Source: DASUNP01 sp035249305 (GTDB lineage: Bacteria > Acidobacteriota > Blastocatellia > UBA7656). Taken from it: a DNA stretch of 64,000 nt. A program made the translations under genes and the position numbers. The stretch lies in assembly GCA_035249305.1 (NCBI GenBank), contig DATFGQ010000006.1:1-64000 (forward strand). The letters are read 5' to 3'. This document shows, in pieces, positions 1 to 8,786 of the stretch (the stretch's first letter is position 1; the number at the start of each line of letters is the position of its first letter). The notes beneath the pieces were generated by a model that did no database searches, was not told the DNA's origin, and saw only the letters and a list, made by a program, of their open reading frames with translations.

Positions 1-8
1 CCTTTCGC

Positions 9-662
9 CTAGTTATTCGGTTTCACGGCGGGCTTCGGGGCCGGCGGCTTCTGCTGCGGCGTAGCCGAAGGCGGGGCGGGAGCGCTCGCTACGGGGTTCG
101 CCTTGTTGTACTCTGCGATGAAATCGGCCGTCACGTCTGAGCCGGGGGAGACGTATGCCAGCGAGCCGGCCTGGGCCGCGCCGGGCAGATCCAGTATCAG
201 AACGATATTGCGCTGCGCTGCATAGTTGTTCATGAACTGGCCTATCTTGTCCCACACGGGCTTGGTCGAAGCGCCGATAGCTTTGTTTACGTCTACGCGT
301 AGGTCTTCGTAATCGCGCGAGCCGCGTTTCTTCATGTCCTCGAAATTGGTCTGCATCTCGCGGACCTTTTCCGGGGCCATGGCCGAGCCTTTAGTCTGTA
401 TGTCGGTCTCCATCTGCTTCAACTGGGTATCGAGCGACTTGAGACGCTCGTAACGGTCCTTGAACTGGTTGTTCACCTGCTCGTACTTTTGCCTGAGCTC
501 GCTGATCTGCTCGGGGAAAGCCTGCGTATTGATAACCGCGATTTTGCCATCGGGGAGTAGACTGTTTACGCCCGCCGGGCTGGCCGGTTGCTGCGCCGAA
601 GCGGTCAGCGCGAACGCTGCCATGAGTGTTACTGCAAAGGCAGCAAACTTGATCTTCACCAT
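9..662 (-). CDS. skp: Skp/OmpH-family periplasmic chaperone
   Basis: The 217-residue product starts with a clear Sec signal peptide (hydrophobic stretch to about residue 23, ending ALTASA-QQ). A long charged helical region follows, about residues 50-130, as expected for the tentacles of OmpH/Skp, then a conserved block containing IVLILD. The tail is rich in Pro and Ala (from about residue 190), which E. coli Skp lacks. Skp trimers hold unfolded outer-membrane proteins in the periplasm for delivery to BamA. The gene lies directly downstream of bamA on the same strand, the usual bamA-skp order, separated only by a heptamer-repeat hairpin. A GGAGC motif precedes the ATG. The family call is firm; the function is from family knowledge. 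Confidence 0.88.
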   Translation of the reverse strand: MVKIKFAAFAVTLMAAFALTASAQQPASPAGVNSLLPDGKIAVINTQAFPEQISELRQKYEQVNNQFKDRYERLKSLDTQLKQMETDIQTKGSAMAPEKVREMQTNFEDMKKRGSRDYEDLRVDVNKAIGASTKPVWDKIGQFMNNYAAQRNIVLILDLPGAAQAGSLAYVSPGSDVTADFIAEYNKANPVASAPAPPSATPQQKPPAPKPAVKPNN

Positions 663-743
663 AACTGCTCCTGTCTTTCTTAAATTGATGCGGATCGACG
701 GCCAGCGCCCTCCGCTTCCTGAGAATATGCCATTATAACAGTA

Positions 744-823
744 CTGGTTTCTGGTTTCTAGTTTGTAGTTCCTGGTTCATTCGATCGATAACCAGAAACC
801 AGGAACTAGAAACTAGAAACCAA
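744..823. repeat. Heptamer-repeat hairpin between bamA and skp
   Basis: Runs of a 7-bp unit close to GGTTTCT are followed, after a short spacer, by the same units in reverse complement, giving two arms of about 33 bp. It begins just after the bamA stop codon. It could fold as an mRNA hairpin that stabilises or attenuates the bamA-skp transcript. It belongs to the same class of array seen near 6740, 8753, 9207, 23914, 29923, 55881 and 57465. Confidence 0.8.
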
Positions 824-825
824 AC

Positions 826-3756
826 TTAGAACGTGCGCCCGACCGAGAAGCGTATGGCGCGCTTCTCTTCGAAGAAGAACGGGTTGTCGGCCTTGGCGTT
901 CGGGTTCCACGCAAATATGAGCCGGAACGGAACGTTGATGACCGGGACCTGCACCCTAAGCTCGCCGCCGAGGCTGTAGCGGTAGTTATCAAATATGCCC
1001 GCGACCGCCTCGTCCAGGCTGACGGTCCTGGTGACCTGCTGCTCGCCTCGTATCGAGGCGAACCTGAAGCCGGGCGGCAGGAACGCCGGGTTCTCGGGCG
1101 TCCGCGCCTGCTTTATCTCGCGTCTGGTCGCCACCTGCCCGCGCGGGTTTAACACCACCGTCCCGAGTAAGCTGTTGGGCACGAACTCGCTTTGGATGAA
1201 CTGGTCTTCGAGGTCGCGCACGTTGAAGACCGACCCTATGTCGAAGAAGGGCGCGAAGGCGAGCGGCCCGAATATCGGTATGCGGTACTCGACGTTGAAG
1301 AGCAACTGCGTGTCGCCGCCTATGAATGTCGGCACGGCGGGGATGCCAGGGTTCTCCTGGTTGGAGAAGGTGAATTTGCGGATGACGCTGGGCGCGACCG
1401 ACCCGGAAGTGCCCTCTTCGACCGGCCTGACCTTGAGCCGGCGGCCCGTCTCGTCGGTCACAAAGACGTTCTGGGTGCTGAAGGAAGTGCGGACCGGGGC
1501 CGTCGGCGCGATGCCGCGGATGTTATAGCCGCGTATGGTCTCTTCGCCGCCGAGGAAGAAGCGCGCAAAGAGCGGCGTCCCGCCTACGAACGAGAACGAG
1601 TTGGATTGGAACCGCTCGCCGAACGCGCCTATGTAGCCGAACAGCGCGCGGACGCCCAGCGTGCGCGTCTTGCCGGGCTCGCGCCTGACCGAGGCTTCGC
1701 GCCCCGCGAACAGCGGGCGGAAGTGTTTGTACTCGATCGTCGGCTCTACGGTGTTCACCTTGCCTCCCAGCAGCCCGCCCGACAGCGACATCCCGAGCGT
1801 TACGGCCGTCCCCGAAGTGGGGTCGAGCGTCGAGTTGAGCGTGTTGTAGCTTATCGTGGGCGTGACCGTAGATTGCGTGACCCCGCTCTGGCGGAAATTC
1901 AGGATGATGTCGTTGGTCGGGTCGTCGTCGCGGTTAACGTCCGGGTCGACGATGTCCGTGGTCCGGAACGTGTAAGAGAGGCCGAGCCTTACGAAACGGC
2001 CCATGCGGAAGCGGCGCGCGAAATAGCTCAGAGGCGCGGAGGCGGACACGGACCCGCCGGTCGTCTTCTGCGTGAAGAGCGACTCGCCGCTAAAGCTGCT
2101 GAAGAAGTTGCGCTGGGTCGTCGCGCCGAACCCCTGGCCGAAGAATTGATAATCCTGGTAGAAGACCTGGAAGCCGAGGCTGATCGGGCGGCCCTTGACG
2201 TAGGGCTCCGTGAAGCCGAACGAGAGTATCTTCTGGCGGTTGCCCGCGGCGACCGCGAACGAAAGCGACTCGCCGTAGCCGAGCAGGTTGTTCGTCGCGT
2301 AATCGATCCCTATGAACGAGCCGCCTATACCCGACACCCCGCCCGTAAAGCTGATCTGCTGCCGGCCCTTCTCCTGAACCTTGAGCGTTAGGTCGACCTG
2401 GCCCTCGCGCTCGTTAGTATTCACGGTCGCGTCCTCGGGCTTCACCTGGTCGAAGTAACCGAGCTGGTTCAATCGCAAAAGCGAAAGGTCCCAGAGCTGC
2501 TGGTTGTAACGCTCGCCCTCGTTTATCAGCACCTCGCGGCGAAGGACGTTGTCGCGCGTGAAGGTGTTGCCTATGAATTCAAGCCTGCGCAGCGAGTACT
2601 GCTTGCCCTCTTCCATCGTGAAGGTGATGTCGGCTATGCCCTTGGTCGGGTCGGCGGGGTCGTCTTTGTAGTCGAGCTCGGGTATGGCCGAAAACTGTAT
2701 GTAGCCGCGCGAGCCGTAGACCTTCTTGAGGTCTTCCATCCCTTTTTGCAGCACGCTGTAGCCGCGCACGACGTCGCCGGCCTTGACGTTCAAAACGGCT
2801 TTGATCTCGTCGGCGGTAAACTCGGTGTTGTCCTGGACCTTGATCTCGCCCGCGCGGTACTGTCGCCCCTCGTCGATGGGTATGATGATCTTCAGCCCTT
2901 GCCCTTTGTGCCCGAACAGCGGGACCCATGTGCCCACCCTGCCCACGTCTTCGACGCGCGGCTCGCCGAAGCGCGCGCGCAGGTAGCCGTTGTCGGCGTA
3001 GACGAGCACGCGCAGCCGGTCGAGGTCGGCTTCGAGCTTCTCTTTGTGGTAGATGTCTTTCGAGGTGAAGGTCGTGAACAGGCCAAGCTCTTTGACCAGC
3101 TTCATCTTGCTGGCGAGGTGGTCGTCGGAATAGACCTTGTTGCCTTCAAACTCGATTTCGGCGACGCGGAAGCGCGGCCCCTCTTCGATCTTGAAGATGA
3201 GCGCCACGGCCGTCTGCGATATGTCTTCTTTGACCGGCTCGACCTTGGCCTCGGGGCGGCCCTCGTTGGCGAGCATCTCCTTGATGACGGCGGCGGCGCG
3301 GCGCGCTTTGACGGGGTCGTACTGAGACTCTTTAGACAACCCGACCTGGCGCTTGCGGAACTCTTCGAGCAGCGTAGACTGCTGGACCGATTTCAGCCCT
3401 TCGTACCGGATGTCTAAAAGCAGCGGCCACTCTTTGACCTCGAAGGTGATGATCTTGCCGCCGCGCGTGCCCTCTTCGGCGAAGACCTTAACGTCTTCGA
3501 AGTGGCCCTGCGCGTAGAGCGCGCGCACGTCGCGGTCCAGTTGAGCGGGGTTGTAAGGGTCGCCCTCGCGCGTGGCGATCCATATCTTCGCCGTGGATTC
3601 CGGTATGCGGCGGTTGCCGCGTATGAGCACCTGCTCGACCGTCACGTCCTGTGACTGGGGAGCGGCCGGCGCTACGGACGCGACGCGCCCGCTCACGGGC
3701 CAGGTCCCTACCGCTGCTATCAATAGAAGAACTAAGCAAACAACACGCTTACTCAT
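826..3756 (-). CDS. bamA: Outer membrane protein assembly factor BamA
   Basis: The product is about 976 residues, longer than the roughly 810 of E. coli BamA. A signal peptide (MSKRVVCLVLLLIA) is followed by POTRA-type repeats: VEQVLIRGNRRI at about 40, then blocks with FEGNKVYSDD and FIGNTFTRDNVLR. A C-terminal beta-barrel begins near residue 460. The barrel carries the L6 motif IRGYNIRG (the VRGF/Y signature) and ends in Phe (SVGRTF), as outer-membrane proteins do. BamA folds and inserts beta-barrel proteins. The extra length lies in barrel loops, including a charged insert after the RGY motif. Start: an in-frame GTG at 3768 lies only one base from the GAGGAG ribosome site, so the ATG at 3756 is preferred; both are possible. 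Confidence 0.95.
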   Translation of the reverse strand: MSKRVVCLVLLLIAAVGTWPVSGRVASVAPAAPQSQDVTVEQVLIRGNRRIPESTAKIWIATREGDPYNPAQLDRDVRALYAQGHFEDVKVFAEEGTRGGKIITFEVKEWPLLLDIRYEGLKSVQQSTLLEEFRKRQVGLSKESQYDPVKARRAAAVIKEMLANEGRPEAKVEPVKEDISQTAVALIFKIEEGPRFRVAEIEFEGNKVYSDDHLASKMKLVKELGLFTTFTSKDIYHKEKLEADLDRLRVLVYADNGYLRARFGEPRVEDVGRVGTWVPLFGHKGQGLKIIIPIDEGRQYRAGEIKVQDNTEFTADEIKAVLNVKAGDVVRGYSVLQKGMEDLKKVYGSRGYIQFSAIPELDYKDDPADPTKGIADITFTMEEGKQYSLRRLEFIGNTFTRDNVLRREVLINEGERYNQQLWDLSLLRLNQLGYFDQVKPEDATVNTNEREGQVDLTLKVQEKGRQQISFTGGVSGIGGSFIGIDYATNNLLGYGESLSFAVAAGNRQKILSFGFTEPYVKGRPISLGFQVFYQDYQFFGQGFGATTQRNFFSSFSGESLFTQKTTGGSVSASAPLSYFARRFRMGRFVRLGLSYTFRTTDIVDPDVNRDDDPTNDIILNFRQSGVTQSTVTPTISYNTLNSTLDPTSGTAVTLGMSLSGGLLGGKVNTVEPTIEYKHFRPLFAGREASVRREPGKTRTLGVRALFGYIGAFGERFQSNSFSFVGGTPLFARFFLGGEETIRGYNIRGIAPTAPVRTSFSTQNVFVTDETGRRLKVRPVEEGTSGSVAPSVIRKFTFSNQENPGIPAVPTFIGGDTQLLFNVEYRIPIFGPLAFAPFFDIGSVFNVRDLEDQFIQSEFVPNSLLGTVVLNPRGQVATRREIKQARTPENPAFLPPGFRFASIRGEQQVTRTVSLDEAVAGIFDNYRYSLGGELRVQVPVINVPFRLIFAWNPNAKADNPFFFEEKRAIRFSVGRTF

Positions 3757-3768
3757 AAATGATTGCAC

Positions 3769-3989
3769 ACTCCTCAGTGATTCAGAGTCTGTTCCGGTCC
3801 GTCATTCCTGCAAGATGTTCTATCCAGAGCACTGCTCGAAAACAACCCATTTAGCCAGGCACGTAGACTCACGGCTGAAGTCTTAGTCTCTCACCGACAT
3901 ATAGAACGCTAGTTTGATCGGTTATTGTAACAAAAATGTGGCGGGCAAAGCCAACTGCCAATTGCGGATTGCCGATCCCCCAATCTAAC
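3769..3989. other. bamA upstream region, no gene seen
   Basis: About 220 bases between bamA and a block of palindromic repeats. I see no credible reading frame and no clear sigma-70 promoter. It must hold the bamA promoter unless bamA is read through from clpC, which the hairpin-rich block at 3990-4262 makes less likely. Confidence 0.4.
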
Positions 3990-4262
3990 AGCAAAAAGCC
4001 CTGAAGGGGCGACTATTCAATAAGCCCCAAAGGGGCGACAATTCAATAGCCAGGGGCACCGCCCTTGGAACGACGACCCAATAACAACAAGCCCTGAAAG
4101 GGCGCGATAGTTATATCGCCCTTTCAGGGCTTCTCGTTGTATACGTGCGTCACCCGGCGCGTTGCGCCGGGCTATTGAATTACGCCCCTACAGGGCTTTC
4201 GGCTATTGAATATCGCCTCTTCGAGGCTTCCTATTGAAGCGCGCCCTTCAGGGCTTTGCTCA
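3990..4262. repeat. Composite block of short palindromic (REP-like) repeats
   Basis: A chain of small inverted repeats such as AGCCCTGAAAGGGCG and its reverse complement, CCCGGCGCGTTGCGCCGGG, GCCCCAAAGGGGC and GCCTCTTCGAGGC. They are joined by linkers containing ATTCAATAGCC or CTATTGAAT. The central part (about 4036-4240) matches, in opposite orientation, the block at 11660-11880, module for module. It fills the gap between clpC and bamA. No transposase is encoded. Such elements resemble REP/BIME sequences. Confidence 0.85.
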
Positions 4263-4282
4263 ATCTTCAATCCGTAATCGAA

Positions 4283-6721
4283 TTACTGCACCAGCAGCGC
4301 GTCGCCTAGCTCTTCAAGCTCTAGCGGGCGGTAGCCGAGCCCGTCGCCTTCCAAGAAGACCTCGACTACGGACGCCTCGCTGAATCGGCCCCCTATCAGC
4401 GCCTCAGACAGCGGGTCCTCGACATGCTTTTGCAAGGCCCGGCGCAGCGGGCGCGCGCCGTAGGTTCGGTCCGAGCAGGTCTTTTCTACGAGCCACCGCC
4501 GCGCCTCTTCCGTCATCTGCACCTGAAGCTTGCGGCGTATGAGCGTGCGGTTGAGCTGCGCCACGAGCAGCCCGACGATCTCGAACATGTCGGCGTCGGT
4601 CAGCGGCTCAAATACTATGATCTCGTCCAGGCGGTTGATGAACTCGGGGTTGAAGGTCTGCTTGACCGCCTGCATCACGCCCTCTTCGACCGTGGCCTGT
4701 TGCGACCGGGAAGAGGATTGAAACCCGAGGTGGCCGCGCTTCTGTATGAAGCGCGCGCCGATGTTGCTCGTCATTATGAGAATGACGTTCTTGAAATCGA
4801 TCGAGTTGCCGAGCGAGTCGGTCAACACGCCGTCTTCGAGGACTTGAAGCAGGATGTTGAACAGGTCCGGGTGCGCCTTCTCGATCTCGTCGAGCAGGAG
4901 GACCGAGTAGGGGTTGCGCTTGATCTTCTCGGTCATCTGGCCGCCCTCTTCGTGGCCGACGTAGCCGGGCGGGCTGCCTATTAATTTCGATACGGCGTGC
5001 TTCTCCATGTACTCGGACATGTCGAAGCGTATCAGCGAGCGCTCGGACCCGAAGAGAAACTCCGCAAGCGACCGCGCGACTTCGGTCTTGCCGACGCCCG
5101 TAGGGCCGAGGAAGAGGAAAGAGCCCACGGGGCGGTTGGGGTTCTTAAGTCCCGCGCGGCTACGCCTGATCGCGCGCGACAGAGCCGAGATGGCGCGGTC
5201 CTGGCTGATGATCCGTTTGTGCAGCTCCTCTTCGATGCGAAGGAGCTTCGCAGTCTCTTCTTCCTTTAGCGAAGTCAGCGGGATCCCGGTCCAGCGCGAT
5301 ATGACCTCTTCTATGTCTTCGCGCGTGACGGGCGGCACGGGCGCGTCGGTCAGGTTATGCAGGTCGCGCAGGTAGGCGAGCCGGTCCATCTCCTCCTGCT
5401 CGCGCTGTTTGAATATCTTGGCCTGCTCGTAATTCCGCTCGGCGGTCGCGCGCTCGAAGTTGGCCGTGTGACGGCGCAGCCGCCGCTGGCTCTCAAGTAT
5501 CTCGTCGGGCATGTTCGCCTCGCGCAGCTTCACGCGCGCGCCGGCCTCGTCAATTATGTCAATAGCCTTATCGGGAAGGAAGCGGTCGGGTATGTAGCGG
5601 TTCGACTGGTAGACCGCAGTGTCGATGGCGTCCTGCGTGTAGCGCACCTGATGAAACGTCTCGTAGCGCTCCTGTATGCCTTGCAGTATCTTGACCGTTT
5701 CGTCTTCGGTGGGCGGCGGGACCTTGACGGCCTGGAACCGTCGCTCAAGCGAGCGGTCCTTCTCTATCGTCTTGCGGAACTCGGCGGGCGTCGTCGCGCC
5801 TATGCACTGTATCTCGCCGCGCGAGAGCGCCGGCTTAAGAATGTTCGCCGCGTCTAACGACCCTTCGGCCGATCCCGCGCCTACGAGCGTGTGAAGCTCG
5901 TCTATAAAGACTATGTAATGCGGGTTATCGATCAGCTCGCGCATTATGGTCTTGAGCCGCTCTTCGAACTGGCCGCGATATTTCGTTCCCGCGACTATCA
6001 GCGACAGGTCTAGCGCGAGTATGCGCTTGTCGCGCAGGAAAGGCGGCACGTCTTCGGTGACGATCCTTTGCGCCAGCCCCTCGACGATGGCGGTCTTGCC
6101 CACGCCGGGCTCGCCTATCAGCACGGGGTTGTTCTTCGTGCGTCGGCAGAGGATCTGTATGAGCCGTTCGATCTCGCCCTCGCGCCCGATCAGCGGGTCG
6201 AGCTGGTCGGCGAAGGCCGCTTCGGTAAGGTCGCGGCTGAACTCGGCCAGGTGCGGCGCGTCTTTTTTCTGCGCCAGCGCGCGCTCGTTCTGCTGGGCGC
6301 GCATCAGGTCTTCGCGAATCTGGTTGAGCCTCAGCCCGCGGTCGTAGAGTATGACGGCGGCGGGCGACTTCTCTTCGCGCAGTATGCCCAAAAGCAGGTG
6401 GTCGGTGTGGATGTTGCGGTGTTGCAGCCGCTCGCTCTCGTCGGCGGCGTAGCCTAAGACGCGCTTGGCGCTGGCCGAAAGCGGCAGGTCTACGGAGGCC
6501 GAGACTTTTTCGCGCAGCACGGTGCGCCCCTCTATCTCCTTGCGGATGGACTCTACGGTTGAGTGCGGGCTTCGGAAGAATTTTTGGGCTAGCTGTTTGT
6601 CTTCGCGCAGCAGCCCGAGCAGGATGTGCTCGGCTTCAATCGCTTGCGCTCCGAACTGGCTGGCTTCATACCTCGCGAAGAAAATAACGCGGCGCGCCTT
6701 CTCGGTGTAACGTTCGAACAT
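4283..6721 (-). CDS. clpC: ATP-dependent Clp protease ATP-binding subunit ClpC
   Basis: An 812-residue Hsp100 unfoldase with the full ClpC layout. It has a double Clp_N domain (about 1-145), an AAA+ domain 1 with Walker A GEPGVGKT at 203-210 and Walker B IVFIDELHT, and a UVR-type middle segment near residue 430 (NYEQAKIFKQREQ). AAA+ domain 2 has GPTGVGKT and LLLDEIEKAH, followed by a D2-small domain. A LGF tripeptide in domain 2 (GHLGFQ) fits the ClpP-docking loop. ClpC unfolds substrates and feeds them to ClpP. The start has a GGAAG ribosome site. A second, shorter Clp ATPase lies at 33383-35644. lolD and the lolC/E gene lie upstream on the same strand. Confidence 0.95.
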   Translation of the reverse strand: MFERYTEKARRVIFFARYEASQFGAQAIEAEHILLGLLREDKQLAQKFFRSPHSTVESIRKEIEGRTVLREKVSASVDLPLSASAKRVLGYAADESERLQHRNIHTDHLLLGILREEKSPAAVILYDRGLRLNQIREDLMRAQQNERALAQKKDAPHLAEFSRDLTEAAFADQLDPLIGREGEIERLIQILCRRTKNNPVLIGEPGVGKTAIVEGLAQRIVTEDVPPFLRDKRILALDLSLIVAGTKYRGQFEERLKTIMRELIDNPHYIVFIDELHTLVGAGSAEGSLDAANILKPALSRGEIQCIGATTPAEFRKTIEKDRSLERRFQAVKVPPPTEDETVKILQGIQERYETFHQVRYTQDAIDTAVYQSNRYIPDRFLPDKAIDIIDEAGARVKLREANMPDEILESQRRLRRHTANFERATAERNYEQAKIFKQREQEEMDRLAYLRDLHNLTDAPVPPVTREDIEEVISRWTGIPLTSLKEEETAKLLRIEEELHKRIISQDRAISALSRAIRRSRAGLKNPNRPVGSFLFLGPTGVGKTEVARSLAEFLFGSERSLIRFDMSEYMEKHAVSKLIGSPPGYVGHEEGGQMTEKIKRNPYSVLLLDEIEKAHPDLFNILLQVLEDGVLTDSLGNSIDFKNVILIMTSNIGARFIQKRGHLGFQSSSRSQQATVEEGVMQAVKQTFNPEFINRLDEIIVFEPLTDADMFEIVGLLVAQLNRTLIRRKLQVQMTEEARRWLVEKTCSDRTYGARPLRRALQKHVEDPLSEALIGGRFSEASVVEVFLEGDGLGYRPLELEELGDALLVQ

Positions 6722-6739
6722 ATCAGCTTCCGCTCGCGA

Positions 6740-6815
6740 GAGTCCTGAGTCCTGAGTGCTGAGTCCTGAGTAAACGCTTTCACTCAGGACTCAGCACTCA
6801 GGACTCGGCACTCAG
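6740..6815. repeat. Heptamer-repeat hairpin between lolD and clpC
   Basis: Four to five copies of the 7-mer GAGTCCT (one variant GAGTGCT), then a short loop, then the reverse-complement units. The arms are about 32 bp. The far arm supplies the TGA stop codon of lolD (6812-6814), so the repeat touches the reading frame. It is a likely transcript hairpin between the two genes. Confidence 0.82.
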
Positions 6816-7510
6816 TTTAGTCTGCCATCCTCAAGGTGAAGTACGCGGTCGCAAATCGAAGCCAAGCGCTCATTGTGTGTTACGATTACCGAGGTCAGTT
6901 TTTGCGACTCGTGGACCTCCTTGAGCAGGTTATGAATGCTTTCGCTAGTCCTGCTGTCGAGATCGCCCGTGGGCTCGTCGGCCAGAAGCAGTCGCGGTTG
7001 GGCGACGAGCGCTCTCGCCAACGCGACCCGCGCCTGCTCGCCCCCGGAAAGCTCGCCCGGACGGTGCGACGCGCGGTCATTTAGTCCCACCCTTTCAAGC
7101 ATCCGTTGCGCGCGCCCGCGCGCCGAGGCGTGCGAGTTGCGGCCGATGAGCAACGGCATCATAACATTTTCAAGTGCTGTGAACTCAGGCAGCAGATGAT
7201 GAAATTGGAAAATGAAGCCAATTTCATTGTTCCGAAACCGAGCCAAGTCTACATCACTGAGTTTGAAAATGTCAAATTCGCCGAGTTTGACGCTGCCCGC
7301 GGTGGGGCGGTCTAATCCTCCTAATAGGTGTAATAAGGTCGATTTTCCAGCGCCCGACGGGCCGACTACGGCGATCATCTCGCCTCGGGCGATCTCCACG
7401 CTCAGGTCCTGAAAGACGACCACGCGCTGGCGGCCCGACTCGTAGGTCTTCGTCAATCGTTCGGCGCGTATCAGCGGCGACGCGCGCTCGCGTTCGGACG
7501 CCTCACTCAT
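6812..7510 (-). CDS. lolD: Lipoprotein-releasing system ATP-binding protein LolD
   Basis: A 232-residue ABC ATPase with Walker A GPSGAGKST, Q-loop IFQFHHLLPEFTALENV, signature LSGGEQARVALARAL and Walker B LLLADEPTGDLD. The sequence around HLLPEFTALENVMMP is characteristic of the LolD/MacB branch. LolD powers release of outer-membrane lipoproteins from the inner membrane to LolA. It starts eight bases inside the end of the upstream permease gene, so the two are translationally coupled and most likely one transporter. Its stop codon falls within a heptamer repeat. Confidence 0.93.
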   Translation of the reverse strand: MSEASERERASPLIRAERLTKTYESGRQRVVVFQDLSVEIARGEMIAVVGPSGAGKSTLLHLLGGLDRPTAGSVKLGEFDIFKLSDVDLARFRNNEIGFIFQFHHLLPEFTALENVMMPLLIGRNSHASARGRAQRMLERVGLNDRASHRPGELSGGEQARVALARALVAQPRLLLADEPTGDLDSRTSESIHNLLKEVHESQKLTSVIVTHNERLASICDRVLHLEDGRLN

Positions 7511-8750
7511 ACCTGAGTCCTTCGACCGGGTCGAGACGGGCCGCGCTGTAGGCCGGGTATACGGTCGATAGAAAACTGATCGCGACCGTCACAACTGCGA
7601 CCACGATTATGTCGAACCAGCTTGCGTGGAACGGCAGGTAGTCGAGCGCGTAAGCGCCCGCGGGCAGCTTTATCAACCGGCGCGCGTCGGCAAAGTAGGT
7701 GAAGCCCGCGCCCGCGATTATGCCTATCGCCATCCCCACGACGCCGATCATCAAGCCCTGAATCATGAAGACGTACATTATGCTGCGGTTCGTAGCGCCC
7801 ATAGATTTCAGTATCGCGATGTCGCGCTGCTTGTCGATCACTATCATTATCAAGACCGTGATTATGTTGAGCGCGGCTATGCCTATGACGATCAGCAGCG
7901 CGATGCCTGAGAGGAACTTCTCGTAGCTGAGCGCCGTGTAGATCGGCGCGTTCAAATCCTGCCAGTCCTGCACGGCGTAGTCTTCGCCCGCCACCCGAAG
8001 CACGCCGCGGCCGATCTCTTTGACGCGGTCGACTTCCGTGACTTTCATCTGTATCAAGTCGGCGGCCCCCTCTTTACCGCCCAGCCGCTGGGCCGCCTCA
8101 AGCGATATGTAAGCCCACGCGGCGTCGTAATCGCCGAGGCCCGATTCGAATATGCCGGCCACGCGAAAATCGCGGTAGCGCGGGGCTAGTCCTACGGGCG
8201 TGAGGTGCCCCTGAGGCGAGATTACGGTCGCGATGTCGCCTACGCCGAGCCCCACGGTGCGCGCAAGCTCGCGGCCGACGATCATGCGGTCGATCTTCGC
8301 GCCGCTCTCGGAATCGATCTCGGGCTCGCTCAGGGCTTCGACATCGCCTTCGACGTTGAACTGGAAGACTTCGTTCGCCTCGCGCGGCGCGGTGAGGTCG
8401 ACGCCTTTCAGTATAGCGCCGTCAGCCTGGTTGCTGCCTTGGATGAGGACCCTCTGGTAGGCGGTCGCCGACGCCGCGCGGACTTCGGGGACCGAGCTCA
8501 CGCGCCGGACCAGCTCCTGATAATCCTCTATGGCGCGGCCGTCCTTGCGCATCAGGTTGAGGTGCTGAGTGCCGGACAGAACTTTTTCTTGGAACTCTTC
8601 GCGGAAGCCCGTCATCATCGCCAGGACCACGATGAGCGCGGCCGTGCCGGCCGCCACGGCCGCGATGGCGATGAAGGTGATGACCGAGATCATCACCTGT
8701 TTGCGCTTCGCCCTCAGGTAGCGCAGCGCTATGAAGAGCTCGTAGGCCAT
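7503..8750 (-). CDS. lolE: Lipoprotein-releasing system permease, LolC/LolE family
   Basis: A 415-residue permease with a first transmembrane helix near residues 25-45 (ISVITFIAIAAVAAGTAALIV). A large periplasmic MacB-type domain follows (about 50-270), then three C-terminal helices ending in the FtsX-like block DPVEGLRYE. The N-terminal MAYELFIALRYLRAKRKQ is the usual LolC/E start. The open frame extends upstream through a heptamer repeat into lysS, giving non-protein-like sequence, so the ATG at 8750 is chosen although its ribosome site is weak. It pairs with lolD by overlap. Only one permease gene is visible, so it may act as a homodimer; lolC would be an equally valid name. Confidence 0.88.
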   Translation of the reverse strand: MAYELFIALRYLRAKRKQVMISVITFIAIAAVAAGTAALIVVLAMMTGFREEFQEKVLSGTQHLNLMRKDGRAIEDYQELVRRVSSVPEVRAASATAYQRVLIQGSNQADGAILKGVDLTAPREANEVFQFNVEGDVEALSEPEIDSESGAKIDRMIVGRELARTVGLGVGDIATVISPQGHLTPVGLAPRYRDFRVAGIFESGLGDYDAAWAYISLEAAQRLGGKEGAADLIQMKVTEVDRVKEIGRGVLRVAGEDYAVQDWQDLNAPIYTALSYEKFLSGIALLIVIGIAALNIITVLIMIVIDKQRDIAILKSMGATNRSIMYVFMIQGLMIGVVGMAIGIIAGAGFTYFADARRLIKLPAGAYALDYLPFHASWFDIIVVAVVTVAISFLSTVYPAYSAARLDPVEGLRYE

Positions 8751-8752
8751 AC

Positions 8753-8786
8753 CTGAAATCTGAAATCTCAGATTTGAGATTTCAAA
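8753..8786. repeat. Heptamer-repeat hairpin at the lysS-lolE junction
   Basis: Units near AAATCTG followed by AGATTTG units give an inverted repeat of about 16 bp per arm. It spans the last codons and TGA stop of lysS (C-terminus LKSQI) and ends two bases before the lolE start codon. The lolE ribosome site is therefore largely replaced by repeat sequence. Confidence 0.78.

Noticed and set aside
1192..2391. A 399-codon open frame on the plus strand opposite bamA
   Set aside because: Its composition (Arg, Glu, Ala rich) is typical of the antisense of a GC-rich gene, and bamA on the other strand is unmistakable.
3990..4262. CRISPR array
   Set aside because: Repeats are short, variable palindromes with unequal spacing and no cas genes; they fit REP-like elements.
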